A DNA stretch of 64,000 bases, taken from Actinomyces sp. ph3. GTDB lineage: Bacteria > Actinomycetota > Actinomycetes > Actinomycetales > Actinomycetaceae. Made by a program: the position numbers and the translations under genes. Where the stretch lies: the NCBI RefSeq assembly GCF_000308055.1, contig NZ_CAGY01000002.1:153158-217157 (forward strand), given 5' to 3'. Shown piece after piece: positions 1 to 9,905 of the stretch. The notes beneath the pieces are model-generated. The model ran no database searches. It was not told the origin of the DNA and worked only from the letters and a program-made list of their open reading frames with translations. Within the stretch, counting starts at the first letter, position 1. Every line of letters begins with the position of its first letter.

Positions 1-1400
1 TCGTTGGGCGCCGACCTGCCCGCGCGGTTTCTCAAGTTCCACCGATCGCTGCCCTTTCCCCGATTAACGAGGCCGACGCGACTTCCCAGAAGAGCCACCG
101 TTTCGCGTTGACCCTGGGACTGCTGATGACGGTGCTGTGCGGTGGAAGTTTGTTCGCCTCACTTCGTATTCACAATGATTCGCAGAAATTCTTGGCCTCT
201 TTCGGCCTGTCATTGCTGTGCCTGGTGGGCATTCTCATTACCTGCACCGTCATTGTCCCCGCGGCAACAAAGCTCTTTGGGAAGCTGTGGCCGGGAATGC
301 TTGCACGAATGGCACGCGAAAACACGGTCCGCAACCCCGGTCGAACAGCCGCAACCGGTACATCGATTGTCATTGGCGTCACCTTAGTTGTCACCATGAT
401 GGTCGGCGCCTCGTCGATGCGCGACTCCTTGATTAACGAAGTCAATGAGCGTCGTCCTTTCGATATTTCGGTGTCGAACTTCAGCGACGAGGCCCTGAGT
501 AGCGATATCCAGTCGCGCATCTCTTCGACCGATGGAGTTGCCGCTACAGTCCCTGTCTATTCCACCGTCGGCGGCGCTAATGCAGAGGATGGAACCATTG
601 CCCCCGGCGGTAATGGTTCTGAAGAGCCCGGAGCGATGCAAATTTTAGGAGAGCCCAACTACTCAACGGTCGCGCACTCGAGCGTCGACCAGATCGACGA
701 TGCGACTGTGATGGTCAGTTTGGGTTCCCTGGATGGGAAGAACGTCAAGCTGTGTGCAGCCGAAGGGTCTTGCATGACCCTGAAGGCAAAGTACGACAAG
801 AATTCCACAGCACCCTATGAGATCAGCCAGGCAAATCTGCTGAAAATTGCGCCAAAGGCTCCAATTACCGGAATGATCGTCAAGCTCAAGGATGGTGCTT
901 CTGCGACAGATGTTCAGAAGAACCTGACGAAGATTGACACCGGTCTGTCTGTTGGCGGTTCAGCTATCGAACGTGAGATGTACACGCGCATCATTAACCA
1001 AATGTTGCTCATCGTCGTCGGCCTGCTGGGAGTGTCTGTCCTGGTTGCACTGGTGGGCGTTGCAAACACTCTGTCACTGTCGGTTGCCGAACGCACCCGT
1101 GAAAACGGCCTGCTTCGAGCCCTTGGTCTGACCAAGAGGCAGATGAAATCTATGCTCGCTCTTGAAGCACTGTTCATCTCGGTAACGGGAGCGCTGATTG
1201 GAACCGCGTGCGGAATCTTCTTCGGAGCGATAGGCATCCTTGCGCTTCCCCTGGAAGGCATCACGGTCTTCATCACCATCCCATGGATGCAGATCCTTGC
1301 GGTGGTCATGATCGCTATCCTTGCTGCGCTTGTTGCCTCGTGGCTACCTGGTCGCAGAGCAGCAAAGGTCAGTCCTTCGGTCGCCCTGGCTACCGAATAA
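1..1400 (+). CDS. ABC transporter permease, FtsX/MacB family (5' truncated)
   Basis: The reading frame is open to the left edge, so this is the C-terminal part of a longer membrane protein. The first visible residues include RRPARAVSQVPPIAAL, the usual end of a first FtsX permease domain. A short cytoplasmic linker follows, then transmembrane helices near the start of the visible part, an extracellular loop of about 200 residues, and three C-terminal helices with the conserved VANTLSLSVAERTRENGLLRALG stretch and a terminal GRRAAKVSPSVALA. Known members pair with a MacB/LolD-type ATPase and move lipids, peptides or drugs, or signal across the membrane. The ATPase is expected upstream, outside the window. 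The substrate cannot be told. A strong bidirectional hairpin follows. Confidence 0.88.
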   Translation, partial: VGRRPARAVSQVPPIAALSPINEADATSQKSHRFALTLGLLMTVLCGGSLFASLRIHNDSQKFLASFGLSLLCLVGILITCTVIVPAATKLFGKLWPGMLARMARENTVRNPGRTAATGTSIVIGVTLVVTMMVGASSMRDSLINEVNERRPFDISVSNFSDEALSSDIQSRISSTDGVAATVPVYSTVGGANAEDGTIAPGGNGSEEPGAMQILGEPNYSTVAHSSVDQIDDATVMVSLGSLDGKNVKLCAAEGSCMTLKAKYDKNSTAPYEISQANLLKIAPKAPITGMIVKLKDGASATDVQKNLTKIDTGLSVGGSAIEREMYTRIINQMLLIVVGLLGVSVLVALVGVANTLSLSVAERTRENGLLRALGLTKRQMKSMLALEALFISVTGALIGTACGIFFGAIGILALPLEGITVFITIPWMQILAVVMIAILAALVASWLPGRRAAKVSPSVALATE

Positions 1401-1436
1401 GACTGGAATATTCAGGCTTTCTGCCAGATCACAAGT

Positions 1437-1480
1437 AAGGGTGTGGGGCTGGACGGTTTTCCGTCCAGCCCCACACCCTT
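1437..1480. terminator. Bidirectional intrinsic terminator
   Basis: A 20-bp perfect inverted repeat (AAGGGTGTGG...CCACACCCTT) closes on a TTTT loop. It lies between the convergent ABC permease and patatin genes, so it can end transcription from both sides. Confidence 0.85.
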
Positions 1481-1532
1481 GATATTGAAGGTGCTGAGTG
1501 ATCTTCACCGCCGATAAGTGCTGAAGCCTGCC

Positions 1533-2429
1533 TCAGAGCCCCAAAAAGGCTTCCCAGCGGGGAAGATCCCGACGCGCCAGGGAGACCCCGGCATCAAAGG
1601 CATCTTCAAGGCGTTCAACATTCATCTCCATCTTGTCGATGGCCAGATCTTCGGGGGTCACAATCAACGCACGTCCCTGTTCCTCCAGCTCAAATAGCTT
1701 CCGGCGGGCAGCGTTGTAGGCGACGGTACGGCGAGCCACGGCCTCGGCAATGGAAGGAAGATGGGGGAAAGCCAGCCTGAGGGCGGAGTAAACGCCGGGC
1801 TTGATCGGGGACTTGACGAAGTCTCGCGGGCGCGTAAGGACGACGAAGAACTTACGGTAGCCATCGCGCATGGGGGCATCCAGCGGGATTCCGCCATCGG
1901 GTCCAAGAGCTCCATCAACGTAGGTATCGCCATCGATCGTGACCGTCGGCATGATGATCGGTAGGGTCGAGGATGCGCGAACGCAGCGACCGACTTCTTC
2001 GATCGTTCGCATATCCTCCTTGGTGAACCAGACTTCTTCACCTCGGGTCGCATTGAAGGCTCCGATGCGAACCTCTGCTGGGTTCGAAAGGAAGGTATCG
2101 AGGTCCAAAGGCGCATCGCCATCGGGCTGAGCGATCTCATCGTACAGATAGTCGACATTGAACATCCCACGACCGTGCACCCAGTGCTTGAGACCTCCGA
2201 ATTCGGGGCTATCGGCCACTGTCGTGAAAGTGTCGTGAGCGCGCTGAGCATCTCGAGACACATAGTTAACGGTGTTCGATGAACCCGCGGAAATCCCCGA
2301 AACATGGGGGAAATCAATGCCCTCTTCGATCAGGGTTGCGGTGATTCCAGCGGTGAAGGCACCGCGCATACCGCCGCCTTCGAAAACCAGGGCCGTGTCA
2401 TCAATGTGCTTGAGAGTTTTCGCGTTCAC
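1533..2429 (-). CDS. Patatin-like phospholipase family protein
   Basis: This is a 298-residue cytosolic serine acyl hydrolase of the patatin/RssA-YjjU type. Visible signatures are the glycine-rich oxyanion loop FEGGGMRGAF near residue 17, the nucleophile elbow GISAGS with Ser48, and the catalytic DG pair in VDGALG at Asp172, which together make the Ser-Asp dyad. The physiological lipid or ester substrate is unknown. The GTG start has no good Shine-Dalgarno sequence. A TAGAGT hexamer (positions 2441-2436 on the minus strand) sits exactly 6 nt upstream, so the message may be leaderless. The GtrA gene lies 63 bp upstream on the same strand. Confidence 0.88.
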   Translation of the reverse strand: MNAKTLKHIDDTALVFEGGGMRGAFTAGITATLIEEGIDFPHVSGISAGSSNTVNYVSRDAQRAHDTFTTVADSPEFGGLKHWVHGRGMFNVDYLYDEIAQPDGDAPLDLDTFLSNPAEVRIGAFNATRGEEVWFTKEDMRTIEEVGRCVRASSTLPIIMPTVTIDGDTYVDGALGPDGGIPLDAPMRDGYRKFFVVLTRPRDFVKSPIKPGVYSALRLAFPHLPSIAEAVARRTVAYNAARRKLFELEEQGRALIVTPEDLAIDKMEMNVERLEDAFDAGVSLARRDLPRWEAFLGL

Positions 2430-2492
2430 CCTTCGACTCTACGGCGCAAAGCGGGGGCACGCGAAGGGGTGGGGAGGAATTTATGGCGAAAA

Positions 2493-2972
2493 TTACCTGT
2501 TTTTTGTTCCCGTGAATACGACGTAGTGATAGAAAACGAAGCGGAAAGCCGTTCCCAGAGCGAAGCCGACGACATAGGCGGAAATATTGTCGGCCAGAGG
2601 CGAAGTCAAACCGAGGATGTGGTGCGTGAACAGCAGACAGAACTGCGTAATTCCAATGCCGCACACGTTCGCGAAGAAAAATAGAAATGCTTCACGGCCA
2701 GCGTTTTCCTGAGTACGCCCGCGGTAGGTCCACACGCGATTCATGATCCACGAGTAGATGGTTGCAATGCTGGCTGCAAGAGCGTTCGCGGTATTGACAT
2801 GGCCTGAAAGGAATCCCAGCGGTCCGTGCTGGAAAAGGTTGAACAGCCCCATGTCGATGACGAAAGCGGTTGCTCCGACTAGGCCGAATTGGATGAATTC
2901 CTTAATCCAGGCGCGCAGAGTTTCCCCGAGGCTCTGGGGGGCTTGTGTAGTGATGTGTTGATCTGTGGGCAC
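2493..2972 (-). CDS. GtrA family membrane protein
   Basis: A GtrA-like integral membrane protein of 159 residues with four predicted transmembrane helices. The sequence runs from FIQFGLVGATAFVIDMG to the terminal FRFVFYHYVVF, and includes IYSWIMNRVWTY, typical of the family. GtrA proteins are thought to flip or help transfer polyprenyl-linked sugars in cell-surface glycan modification. The frame stays open upstream to 3191, which would overlap the divergent oligopeptidase gene. I chose the GTG at 2972 because a TAAAAT hexamer lies 7 nt before it, the spacing expected for a leaderless transcript, and because the family homology begins just after it. No glycosyltransferase partner is adjacent. 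Confidence 0.82.
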   Translation of the reverse strand: MPTDQHITTQAPQSLGETLRAWIKEFIQFGLVGATAFVIDMGLFNLFQHGPLGFLSGHVNTANALAASIATIYSWIMNRVWTYRGRTQENAGREAFLFFFANVCGIGITQFCLLFTHHILGLTSPLADNISAYVVGFALGTAFRFVFYHYVVFTGTKNR

Positions 2973-2979
2973 GGTACTG

Positions 2980-2985
2980 ATTTTA
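2980..2985 (-). promoter_or_regulatory. -10 element of a probable leaderless promoter for the GtrA gene
   Basis: TAAAAT on the minus strand is followed by 7 nt and then the GTG start codon. No Shine-Dalgarno sequence is present. No convincing -35 box was found. Confidence 0.5.
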
Positions 2986-3050
2986 ACGTTTAATTTGAGG
3001 GCGTTTGGCCAGCGTGTCCCGAACGGTCTCCAGATGCGGGTGCGCTCCCT

Positions 3051-3056
3051 TACAGT
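3051..3056 (+). promoter_or_regulatory. -10 element of a probable leaderless promoter for ptrB
   Basis: TACAGT ends 6 nt before the ATG at 3063, so transcription would begin at or next to the start codon. No Shine-Dalgarno sequence precedes the gene. Confidence 0.5.
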
Positions 3057-3062
3057 ATCCAT

Positions 3063-5246
3063 ATGACTGAAGAAGCAGCTCCTCTTGCCCCGCAGCGTTT
3101 TGGGACGCGAGTTCGTTCCATCCATGGGGACCACTTTGATGACCCCTGGGATTGGCTGCGCGATCGTAATGATCCGCAGGTTGTGGCTCATATCCAGGCG
3201 GAAAATCGCTGGGCGGACAAGGTGTGCGAACCTACACGGGAATTGGTCGACACTCTTGTTTCAGAGTTCGATTCTTTCACAGCACCGGTTGTGTATTCGG
3301 CTCCTCAGCGGATTGGTGACTGGTGGTACTTCCAGCGCCAATTCCACGAGGATTCCTACGCGAAGCATTATCGAGTTTCTGCCCTGCACTACACCGAAAC
3401 TCCGGTGCTGATAGAAGAGGAAACCTTGGAAGGTGAGCAGCTCCTTCTCGATGAAAACCTGTGTGCTCAAGGTGAAGAGTTCTTCAAAGTCGGGGAATTG
3501 GTTCCAACCGCAGATGGACGCTTGATCGCCTGGTCTCGGGATACCGAAGGGGACGAACGCTGGACGTGGATCATTCAGGATGCATCCAGCGGCGACATCG
3601 TTGATCAGGTTGTGAGTGACGCGGGCTATGGCTTTGCGTGGGCAGCGGATTCACAGTCCTTTATCTACACGCGGGTTGATGACGCGTGGCGGCAGTTCCA
3701 GCTCTGGCATCACCGTGTGGGCGCGGATGCTGATGGGGATTCCCTGTTGTTGGAAGAGCCGGACGAGGCCTTCGACCTGTGGTTTTCCGCATCGAACGAC
3801 CCGTGGCACGTCGTTGTTCATTCGACCTCGACAACCAGTGGCGGTGCATGGCTGTGGGATCCTTATGCACCCAGCGCTTCTCCGCTTCCCCTTGTCGCCA
3901 AGCGTGATGACGTTCAGATCAACGTTGAACCCGCAGGCGATCATCTGCTTGTCATCCACACAGCACTTTCACGCGAAGGAAGTTTGGCGTGCATCCCCCT
4001 GCCTTCAGCGGGCGACGCTGATTCAATCGTTTCCCCCGATCGCTGGGTGACGCTCTATACCGCCCATGATGGCGAGCGTCTAACCGATGTAGAGGCCTAT
4101 CGCGATTTCTTCACACTGTCCTACAGGCGTGACGCTCTCCCTCAGGCACGCTACTACCGACGCACGCGCCCTCTTGAAGTTATTGATGGAAAGCCGGTCC
4201 CGGCCTCGGATTGCAGTGACCTGTGGGCATACGGGGAAGAACTCAATAAGGAAGGGACAATCCGCAGCCTCTACCCCCTCAGTTCTGGGCGTTTTGAAGA
4301 CTGCCTTGTTCGTGTGGGGTATCAGAGTGTTTTAACTTCACCCACCGTGGAAGAACTCGATCTTCAAAGTGGGAAGACTCGCATTCTCAAAGTTACTGAA
4401 GTCCCCAATTGGGATCCTTCGGATTTCATTGAAGAACGCGTGTGGGTGTGCGCCCGGGATGGACACACACAGATTCCCGTGACCTTGGTTCATCGACGTG
4501 ATGCCCAGCCCGACGGAACACATGCGGGGTGGATCCACGGCTACGGATCCTATGAAATTTCCTTTGACCCCGAGTTCGATATCTTGCGTCTTCCTGCCCT
4601 TAAAAGAGGGGTCGTGCACGCAATCGCCCATATCCGCGGCGGCGGAGAAATGGGACGCGCATGGTACGAAGACGGCAAGAAACTGGTGAAAACCCACACC
4701 TTCACCGACTTCTTGGACGTTGCGAACTATCTGGTTGATTCCAGGTGGGTTCACCCGGATCGTTTGATCGCCGAGGGTCGCAGCGCGGGGGGACTTCTCA
4801 TGGGTGCAGTTACGAATGCACAGCCCGATCGTTTTGCCGCGATAATCGCAGGTGTGCCTTTCGTTGACGCATTGACGACGATCTTGGATCCCTCCCTCCC
4901 CCTGACTGTTGGAGAGTGGGAAGAGTGGGGAAATCCCATTGAAGATCCTGAAGTGTACGCACTCATGCGCTCATACACCCCCTATGAAAATGTCCACCAG
5001 GGAGTGCGCTATCCGGCAATCATGGCAACGACCTCAATCAATGACACCCGAGTCTTCTACGTTGAACCCCATAAGTGGGTCCAACGTCTTCGACAAGCTA
5101 CCGCTCAAGTCCCCAATCAACCACCCATCGTGATCCGAACCGAAATGGTCGCTGGACACGCGGGGGCATCTGGACGCAAGGGACGCTGGAATGCCAGGGC
5201 GCAAGAATTCGCCTTCGTGCTGCACCAGGTCGGTATTACCAAGTAG
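3063..5246 (+). CDS. ptrB: Oligopeptidase B (prolyl oligopeptidase family S9A)
   Basis: A cytosolic serine peptidase of 727 residues, the usual length for oligopeptidase B, which cleaves short peptides after Arg or Lys. The N-terminal part (about residues 1-430) is the beta-propeller domain that limits access to small peptides. The C-terminal alpha/beta hydrolase domain carries the catalytic triad Ser574 (GRSAGG), Asp661 (NDTRV) and His699 (GHAGASG). The motif HIRGGGEMGRAWYEDGK is characteristic of the family. Assignment to oligopeptidase B rather than prolyl endopeptidase rests on overall similarity. It is followed 11 bp downstream by the RNase HI gene, with which it is probably co-transcribed. 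Confidence 0.92.
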   Translation: MTEEAAPLAPQRFGTRVRSIHGDHFDDPWDWLRDRNDPQVVAHIQAENRWADKVCEPTRELVDTLVSEFDSFTAPVVYSAPQRIGDWWYFQRQFHEDSYAKHYRVSALHYTETPVLIEEETLEGEQLLLDENLCAQGEEFFKVGELVPTADGRLIAWSRDTEGDERWTWIIQDASSGDIVDQVVSDAGYGFAWAADSQSFIYTRVDDAWRQFQLWHHRVGADADGDSLLLEEPDEAFDLWFSASNDPWHVVVHSTSTTSGGAWLWDPYAPSASPLPLVAKRDDVQINVEPAGDHLLVIHTALSREGSLACIPLPSAGDADSIVSPDRWVTLYTAHDGERLTDVEAYRDFFTLSYRRDALPQARYYRRTRPLEVIDGKPVPASDCSDLWAYGEELNKEGTIRSLYPLSSGRFEDCLVRVGYQSVLTSPTVEELDLQSGKTRILKVTEVPNWDPSDFIEERVWVCARDGHTQIPVTLVHRRDAQPDGTHAGWIHGYGSYEISFDPEFDILRLPALKRGVVHAIAHIRGGGEMGRAWYEDGKKLVKTHTFTDFLDVANYLVDSRWVHPDRLIAEGRSAGGLLMGAVTNAQPDRFAAIIAGVPFVDALTTILDPSLPLTVGEWEEWGNPIEDPEVYALMRSYTPYENVHQGVRYPAIMATTSINDTRVFYVEPHKWVQRLRQATAQVPNQPPIVIRTEMVAGHAGASGRKGRWNARAQEFAFVLHQVGITK

Positions 5247-5257
5247 AGGAATTTTCT

Positions 5258-6235
5258 ATGACGATTACAGCTGCAGTAGACGGTTCTTCTTTGGGCAATC
5301 CCGGACCTGCTGGATGGGCATGGGTGGTCTCAGCGGATTGTTGGGATGCGGGTGGTTGGCCCAGTGGTACCAACAACTTGGGCGAATTGAATGCTGTCCT
5401 CGAGCTGCTCAATGCCACCGCCCAAGCCGGTTTGGCCGACGAAGATCTCCACATCCTCGCAGACTCTCAGTACGCAATTAATGTGATTTCCAAGTGGTCA
5501 CCCGGGTGGAAAAAGCGCGGGTGGGTTAAGGCCGATAAGAAACCCATCAAAAACCTTGAACTCATTCAAGAAATCGACCGCGCCATGCAGGGGCGCACAG
5601 TTACCTTCGAGTGGGTGAAGGGACATGCCGGACACCCACTCAACGAGCGTGCCGATGACGCAGCACGTTCCTGCGCGGAAGCCTACCGCGATGGCCGCGA
5701 TATTCCTCGAGGCCCAGGGTTTGTTATCACCGACAGCACTGAACAAGACACAGCTAGGTCCAAGACCGATGTTGCTTCAACAAGCACAGAAAGCGCATCG
5801 ACGGAATTCGAGCCCTCCACTCCCACAGCTGATGCCGCCTCGGCAGGCAGGGAAATTCCGGGAAACGCAACGGATATGGAAATAACGGAAGAGGCACTCG
5901 AACGCCAATTCCTTGACGCATGGCTGCGCTCAGACTCTCAAGCCCTCAAAGCACTTCAGGCCCCCGGTTGCATGCGCATCTGGCACAACGGTTCTCTCAC
6001 TCAAGGTTTGGAAGGGCGCGCACCCGAGCACGCGGAGTCCTCAAATTTCCAGGTCAACCGCCTGCAGGGCACAAGCAGCCACCACAACACCGCTGAAAGC
6101 TACCCGGATGCATGGGTCATCACCTACGTTCTAACGTGGACGGGCGGAAAACTGCGCGAAAGCAGCACCTGGGTTGCAGGGGAAAACGGGCCTCGAATTC
6201 TCATGCACCAGTCCTCACCGATCTCGGCTCGCTAA
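5258..6235 (+). CDS. rnhA: RNase HI fused to an NTF2/SnoaL-like C-terminal domain
   Basis: A two-domain protein of 325 residues. Residues 1 to about 145 are ribonuclease HI, which cuts the RNA strand of RNA-DNA hybrids. The DEDD carboxylates are visible as Asp8 (VDGSSLGNPGPAGW), Glu43 (NLGELNA), Asp69 (ILADSQYA) and Asp133 (NERADDAA), with the helper His123 (KGHAGH). A Ser/Thr/Glu-rich linker of about 60 residues follows. Residues from about 205 to the end look like an NTF2/DUF4440-type cone fold (EALERQFLDAWLRSD, GCMRIWHNG, WVITYVLTW). Stand-alone RNase HI is about 150 residues, so the extension is an added module. The start is fixed by AGAGGA 7 nt upstream of the ATG; the frame upstream of it overlaps ptrB. 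Confidence 0.9.
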   Translation: MTITAAVDGSSLGNPGPAGWAWVVSADCWDAGGWPSGTNNLGELNAVLELLNATAQAGLADEDLHILADSQYAINVISKWSPGWKKRGWVKADKKPIKNLELIQEIDRAMQGRTVTFEWVKGHAGHPLNERADDAARSCAEAYRDGRDIPRGPGFVITDSTEQDTARSKTDVASTSTESASTEFEPSTPTADAASAGREIPGNATDMEITEEALERQFLDAWLRSDSQALKALQAPGCMRIWHNGSLTQGLEGRAPEHAESSNFQVNRLQGTSSHHNTAESYPDAWVITYVLTWTGGKLRESSTWVAGENGPRILMHQSSPISAR

Positions 6236-6357
6236 CTTGTTTTACCTCGGTAACTCGAGTTGCTGAAGATCTGAGACCTTCCGGGTTAGCCGATACATTC
6301 GGTTTCAATTCGTGAACACCGCATGCAGGTCCTGTTCCGACTGCCAAGAATAGAAGA

Positions 6358-7047
6358 ATGCCATCCTCAACCCGCGCGGAAATCCTCACCGGAATCCGCA
6401 TGACCGCACCCATTGCGGCGGGCTATATTCCTCTGGGGATTGCATACGGCATTTTGGTCATGCAGCTTGGTATGCCCTGGTGGATGGCACCAGCACTCTC
6501 TCTCGCTGCCTATTCGGGGTCGGCGGAGCTCCTTGTTATTACTTTGGCGGCCTCACACACCCCCATCGCCGTCATTGCTGTGACGATGCTGCTCGTCAAC
6601 TTCCGGCATCTCTTCTACGCATTCTCCTTCCCTCTTCACCTGGTTGAGGGCAAGCTCGCGCGCCTATTTTCCATGTACGCCCTGGTTGATGAGGCCTACG
6701 CAATCACCGCTGCGCGCCCCGAAGGCTGGACAAAGCCTCGTCTTCTTGCCATGCAAGTCACCTATCACGCGACATGGGTAGCCTCCGGTTTGGTTGGCGT
6801 TCTTGCAGGGTCTTTCATTCCCGCACAGATCCAGGGCCTGGATTTCGCGCTCACGGCATTGTTTATCACCCTCACCGTCGACTCAATTCGTTCCCTCAAG
6901 GACATTCCCTCGGTTGTTTTGGCGGCTGGATCATTCCTCATCGCAATGCTGCTCTGGCCACAACAACGACTTTTGCTCGCACTGCTGCTATTCGTCGCTT
7001 CCCTTGTGGTGCGCCATATGCTTGCAAAAAGAGGTGAGGAGTCCTGA
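6358..7047 (+). CDS. azlC: AzlC family branched-chain amino acid exporter, large subunit
   Basis: An integral membrane protein of 229 residues with about seven hydrophobic segments. The family hallmarks are APIAAGYIPLGIAYGILV at the N terminus, AAYSGSAELLV, and the VNFRHLFYAFSFPLH segment. AzlC and the small partner AzlD (BrnF/BrnE in corynebacteria) together export branched-chain amino acids or methionine. Its stop overlaps the azlD start by one base (TGATG), so the two are translationally coupled. No Shine-Dalgarno sequence is seen; an AAGAAT hexamer lies 6 nt upstream of the ATG, which again suggests a leaderless message. Confidence 0.88.
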   Translation: MPSSTRAEILTGIRMTAPIAAGYIPLGIAYGILVMQLGMPWWMAPALSLAAYSGSAELLVITLAASHTPIAVIAVTMLLVNFRHLFYAFSFPLHLVEGKLARLFSMYALVDEAYAITAARPEGWTKPRLLAMQVTYHATWVASGLVGVLAGSFIPAQIQGLDFALTALFITLTVDSIRSLKDIPSVVLAAGSFLIAMLLWPQQRLLLALLLFVASLVVRHMLAKRGEES

Positions 7048-7376
7048 TGTCTCACTCGCTCCCCTACCTCCTCGGAATCCTCCTGGTCGTCTTCGTCATC
7101 GACTTCACCTTGCGGGCGCTCCCCTTCAAAATCCTTGAGCCTCTGCGCGAGTCCAGCTTCGTTCGGAATATGGCCGTGTGGATGCCTCCGGGAATTCTGC
7201 TAATCCTCGTCTTGGCGACTCTCAGCGATAACGCGGGCGCTGCGGGCTCCCAGTGGTGGGCAGCCATTGTCGCAACCGCCATTACGGTTGTTGTCCACCT
7301 AGCAACAAAGCGACGCCTCCTGTGGAGCGTCGGTCTTGGGACACTCAGCTACATCCTCATGCTGAACTGGCTCTAG
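7047..7376 (+). CDS. azlD: AzlD family branched-chain amino acid exporter, small subunit
   Basis: A small membrane protein of 109 residues with four hydrophobic segments and the typical AzlD features: a central WMPPGILLILVLATL segment and the alternating ITVVVHLATKRRLLWSVGLGTLSYIL end. It is the obligatory small partner of AzlC in a two-gene exporter, and its ATG overlaps the azlC stop by one base. The proline iminopeptidase gene follows 31 bp later, a pairing that would suit clearing amino acids freed by intracellular peptide breakdown; that link is inference. Confidence 0.85.
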   Translation: MSHSLPYLLGILLVVFVIDFTLRALPFKILEPLRESSFVRNMAVWMPPGILLILVLATLSDNAGAAGSQWWAAIVATAITVVVHLATKRRLLWSVGLGTLSYILMLNWL

Positions 7377-7395
7377 AGAAACTCGCTAAACGGGC

Positions 7396-7401
7396 TACTG
7401 T
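7396..7401 (+). promoter_or_regulatory. -10 element of a probable leaderless promoter for pip
   Basis: TACTGT ends 6 nt before the ATG at 7408, and no Shine-Dalgarno sequence is present. It would let the peptidase be transcribed separately from azlCD. Confidence 0.45.
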
Positions 7402-7407
7402 TGTCCC

Positions 7408-8718
7408 ATGCGTACGACCTCTTACACTCACCACGCTCACACCGTTTACGAGCACCGCCTTGACGTTCCCCTCGATCACACTCGCCCCCTGGGCGCTGAC
7501 AACCCCAGTATCGAGATCTTCGCGCGCGAGGTCGTGCGTCCCGGCAAGGAAAACGCGCCCTACGCAGTCTTCCTCCAAGGTGGCCCCGGCTACCCCAGCC
7601 CTCGTTTCGGCACCTTTGACAGCGGGTGGATCAACCGCCTGCTGCAGGATTACCGCGTGGTCCTTCTCGATCAACGAGGCACCGGTCAGTCCACCCGCAT
7701 GGACGCCCAATCCCTTTCCTTCCTTTCGACAGCGCAGGAAAAGGCAGATTACCTGCGCTATTTCCGCCAAGACCAGATCGTCTACGATGCCGAGGCTTTC
7801 CGTCACGAGCTCGCCGGAGAAGAGCCGTGGACAACCTTGGGCCAATCTTTCGGCGGATTCATCACCACGTCTTACCTCTCGCTTGCTCCCCAAGGCCTCA
7901 AGGCCAGCCTCATCACGGGAGGCCTACCCGGCCTCGTCCATGTCGATGAGATCTACCGCCTGACCTACCAGCGAACGGCTGCGCGCAACCGCGTTTTCTT
8001 CCAGCGTCACCCCGAGGACGAAACAACAGTCCGCGAGATCGCCGCACACCTGCGCGATACCGAAGAGCTTCTTCCCACCGGCGAGCGCCTCAGCAGCGCA
8101 CGCTTCCGCCAGATCGGCATGATGCTGGGCGGACAGGGACGCACCGACCAGCTCCACTACCTGCTCGAGGGCCCGTGGGTGACCGTCAAGGGCCAGCGCC
8201 GTCTCTCCACCCAATTCCTCGAAGCAATCGCAGACGCAACGAACGTCGCCCCGATTTACGGTGTTTTCCAGGAGTTCATCTACGCCTGCGCAACTCCAGA
8301 ATTGCACGGAACTGCAACGAATTGGTCGGCTGATCGCCTGGCTGAAGAGATCCCCGGATTCGCGAAAGACGCAGATCCCTTGGATACTTCCGAGCCCTAT
8401 TACCTGACGGGTGAGCACTTTATGCGCCGTGTCTTCGACGAGGACCCGGGACTCGCTCCCTTGGCAGAGGTTGCCGATATCCTCGCGCAGGTGAAGGATG
8501 TAGCGCCGGTTTATCTTCCCGAGGTCTTGGCTGAGAATTCCGTTCCCGTTGCCGCCGCGGTCTACTACGACGACATGTTTGTGCCGCGCGAGCTCTCGCT
8601 TCAGACGGGCGAACTCATGGGCGCTCACCACTACATCACGAATGAGTACCAACACGACGGCTCTGCCTATTCGGGAGGAAAGGTTGTCGACCACCTGCTG
8701 GGGCTACTCGCAGATTAA
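7408..8718 (+). CDS. pip: Proline iminopeptidase / alpha-beta hydrolase (peptidase S33)
   Basis: A 436-residue alpha/beta hydrolase that removes N-terminal proline (or a similar residue) from peptides in the cytosol. It shows the oxyanion segment FLQGGPGYPSP near residue 55, LLDQRGTGQS near residue 86, and the nucleophile elbow GQSFGG with Ser147. The C-terminal part has a probable acid in YYDDMFVPRE and a catalytic histidine in the NEYQHDG region. S33 prolyl aminopeptidases of actinobacteria have this length. The exact substrate is not provable from sequence. Confidence 0.85.
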   Translation: MRTTSYTHHAHTVYEHRLDVPLDHTRPLGADNPSIEIFAREVVRPGKENAPYAVFLQGGPGYPSPRFGTFDSGWINRLLQDYRVVLLDQRGTGQSTRMDAQSLSFLSTAQEKADYLRYFRQDQIVYDAEAFRHELAGEEPWTTLGQSFGGFITTSYLSLAPQGLKASLITGGLPGLVHVDEIYRLTYQRTAARNRVFFQRHPEDETTVREIAAHLRDTEELLPTGERLSSARFRQIGMMLGGQGRTDQLHYLLEGPWVTVKGQRRLSTQFLEAIADATNVAPIYGVFQEFIYACATPELHGTATNWSADRLAEEIPGFAKDADPLDTSEPYYLTGEHFMRRVFDEDPGLAPLAEVADILAQVKDVAPVYLPEVLAENSVPVAAAVYYDDMFVPRELSLQTGELMGAHHYITNEYQHDGSAYSGGKVVDHLLGLLAD

Positions 8719-8795
8719 TGCCTAGAGGCAGTGAGACACTTTCGTGAATATTCCGACGAGGCGCAGACGTGCGCGCGTCAACACGGTAATCTTAA

Positions 8796-9821
<1,026 letters not shown>

Positions 9822-9855
9822 GCTGCGCTCTACCAGTTCACCTGACTGAGCGTTA

Positions 9856-9895
9856 AAGGAGGGGGCGCCCGCCACACGGCGGGCACCCCCTCCTT
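9856..9895. terminator. Bidirectional intrinsic terminator after nrdF
   Basis: AAGGAGGGGG and GCCCGCC pair with GGCGGGC and CCCCCTCCTT around an ACAC loop, with a single internal mismatch. It serves the convergent nrdF and surface-protein genes. Confidence 0.8.
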
Positions 9896-9905
9896 CATCT
9901 ATTTC

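Noticed and set aside
2973..3191. N-terminal extension of the GtrA reading frame
   Set aside because: It would overlap the divergent ptrB start, is not membrane-like, and a -10 hexamer lies exactly before the GTG at 2972.
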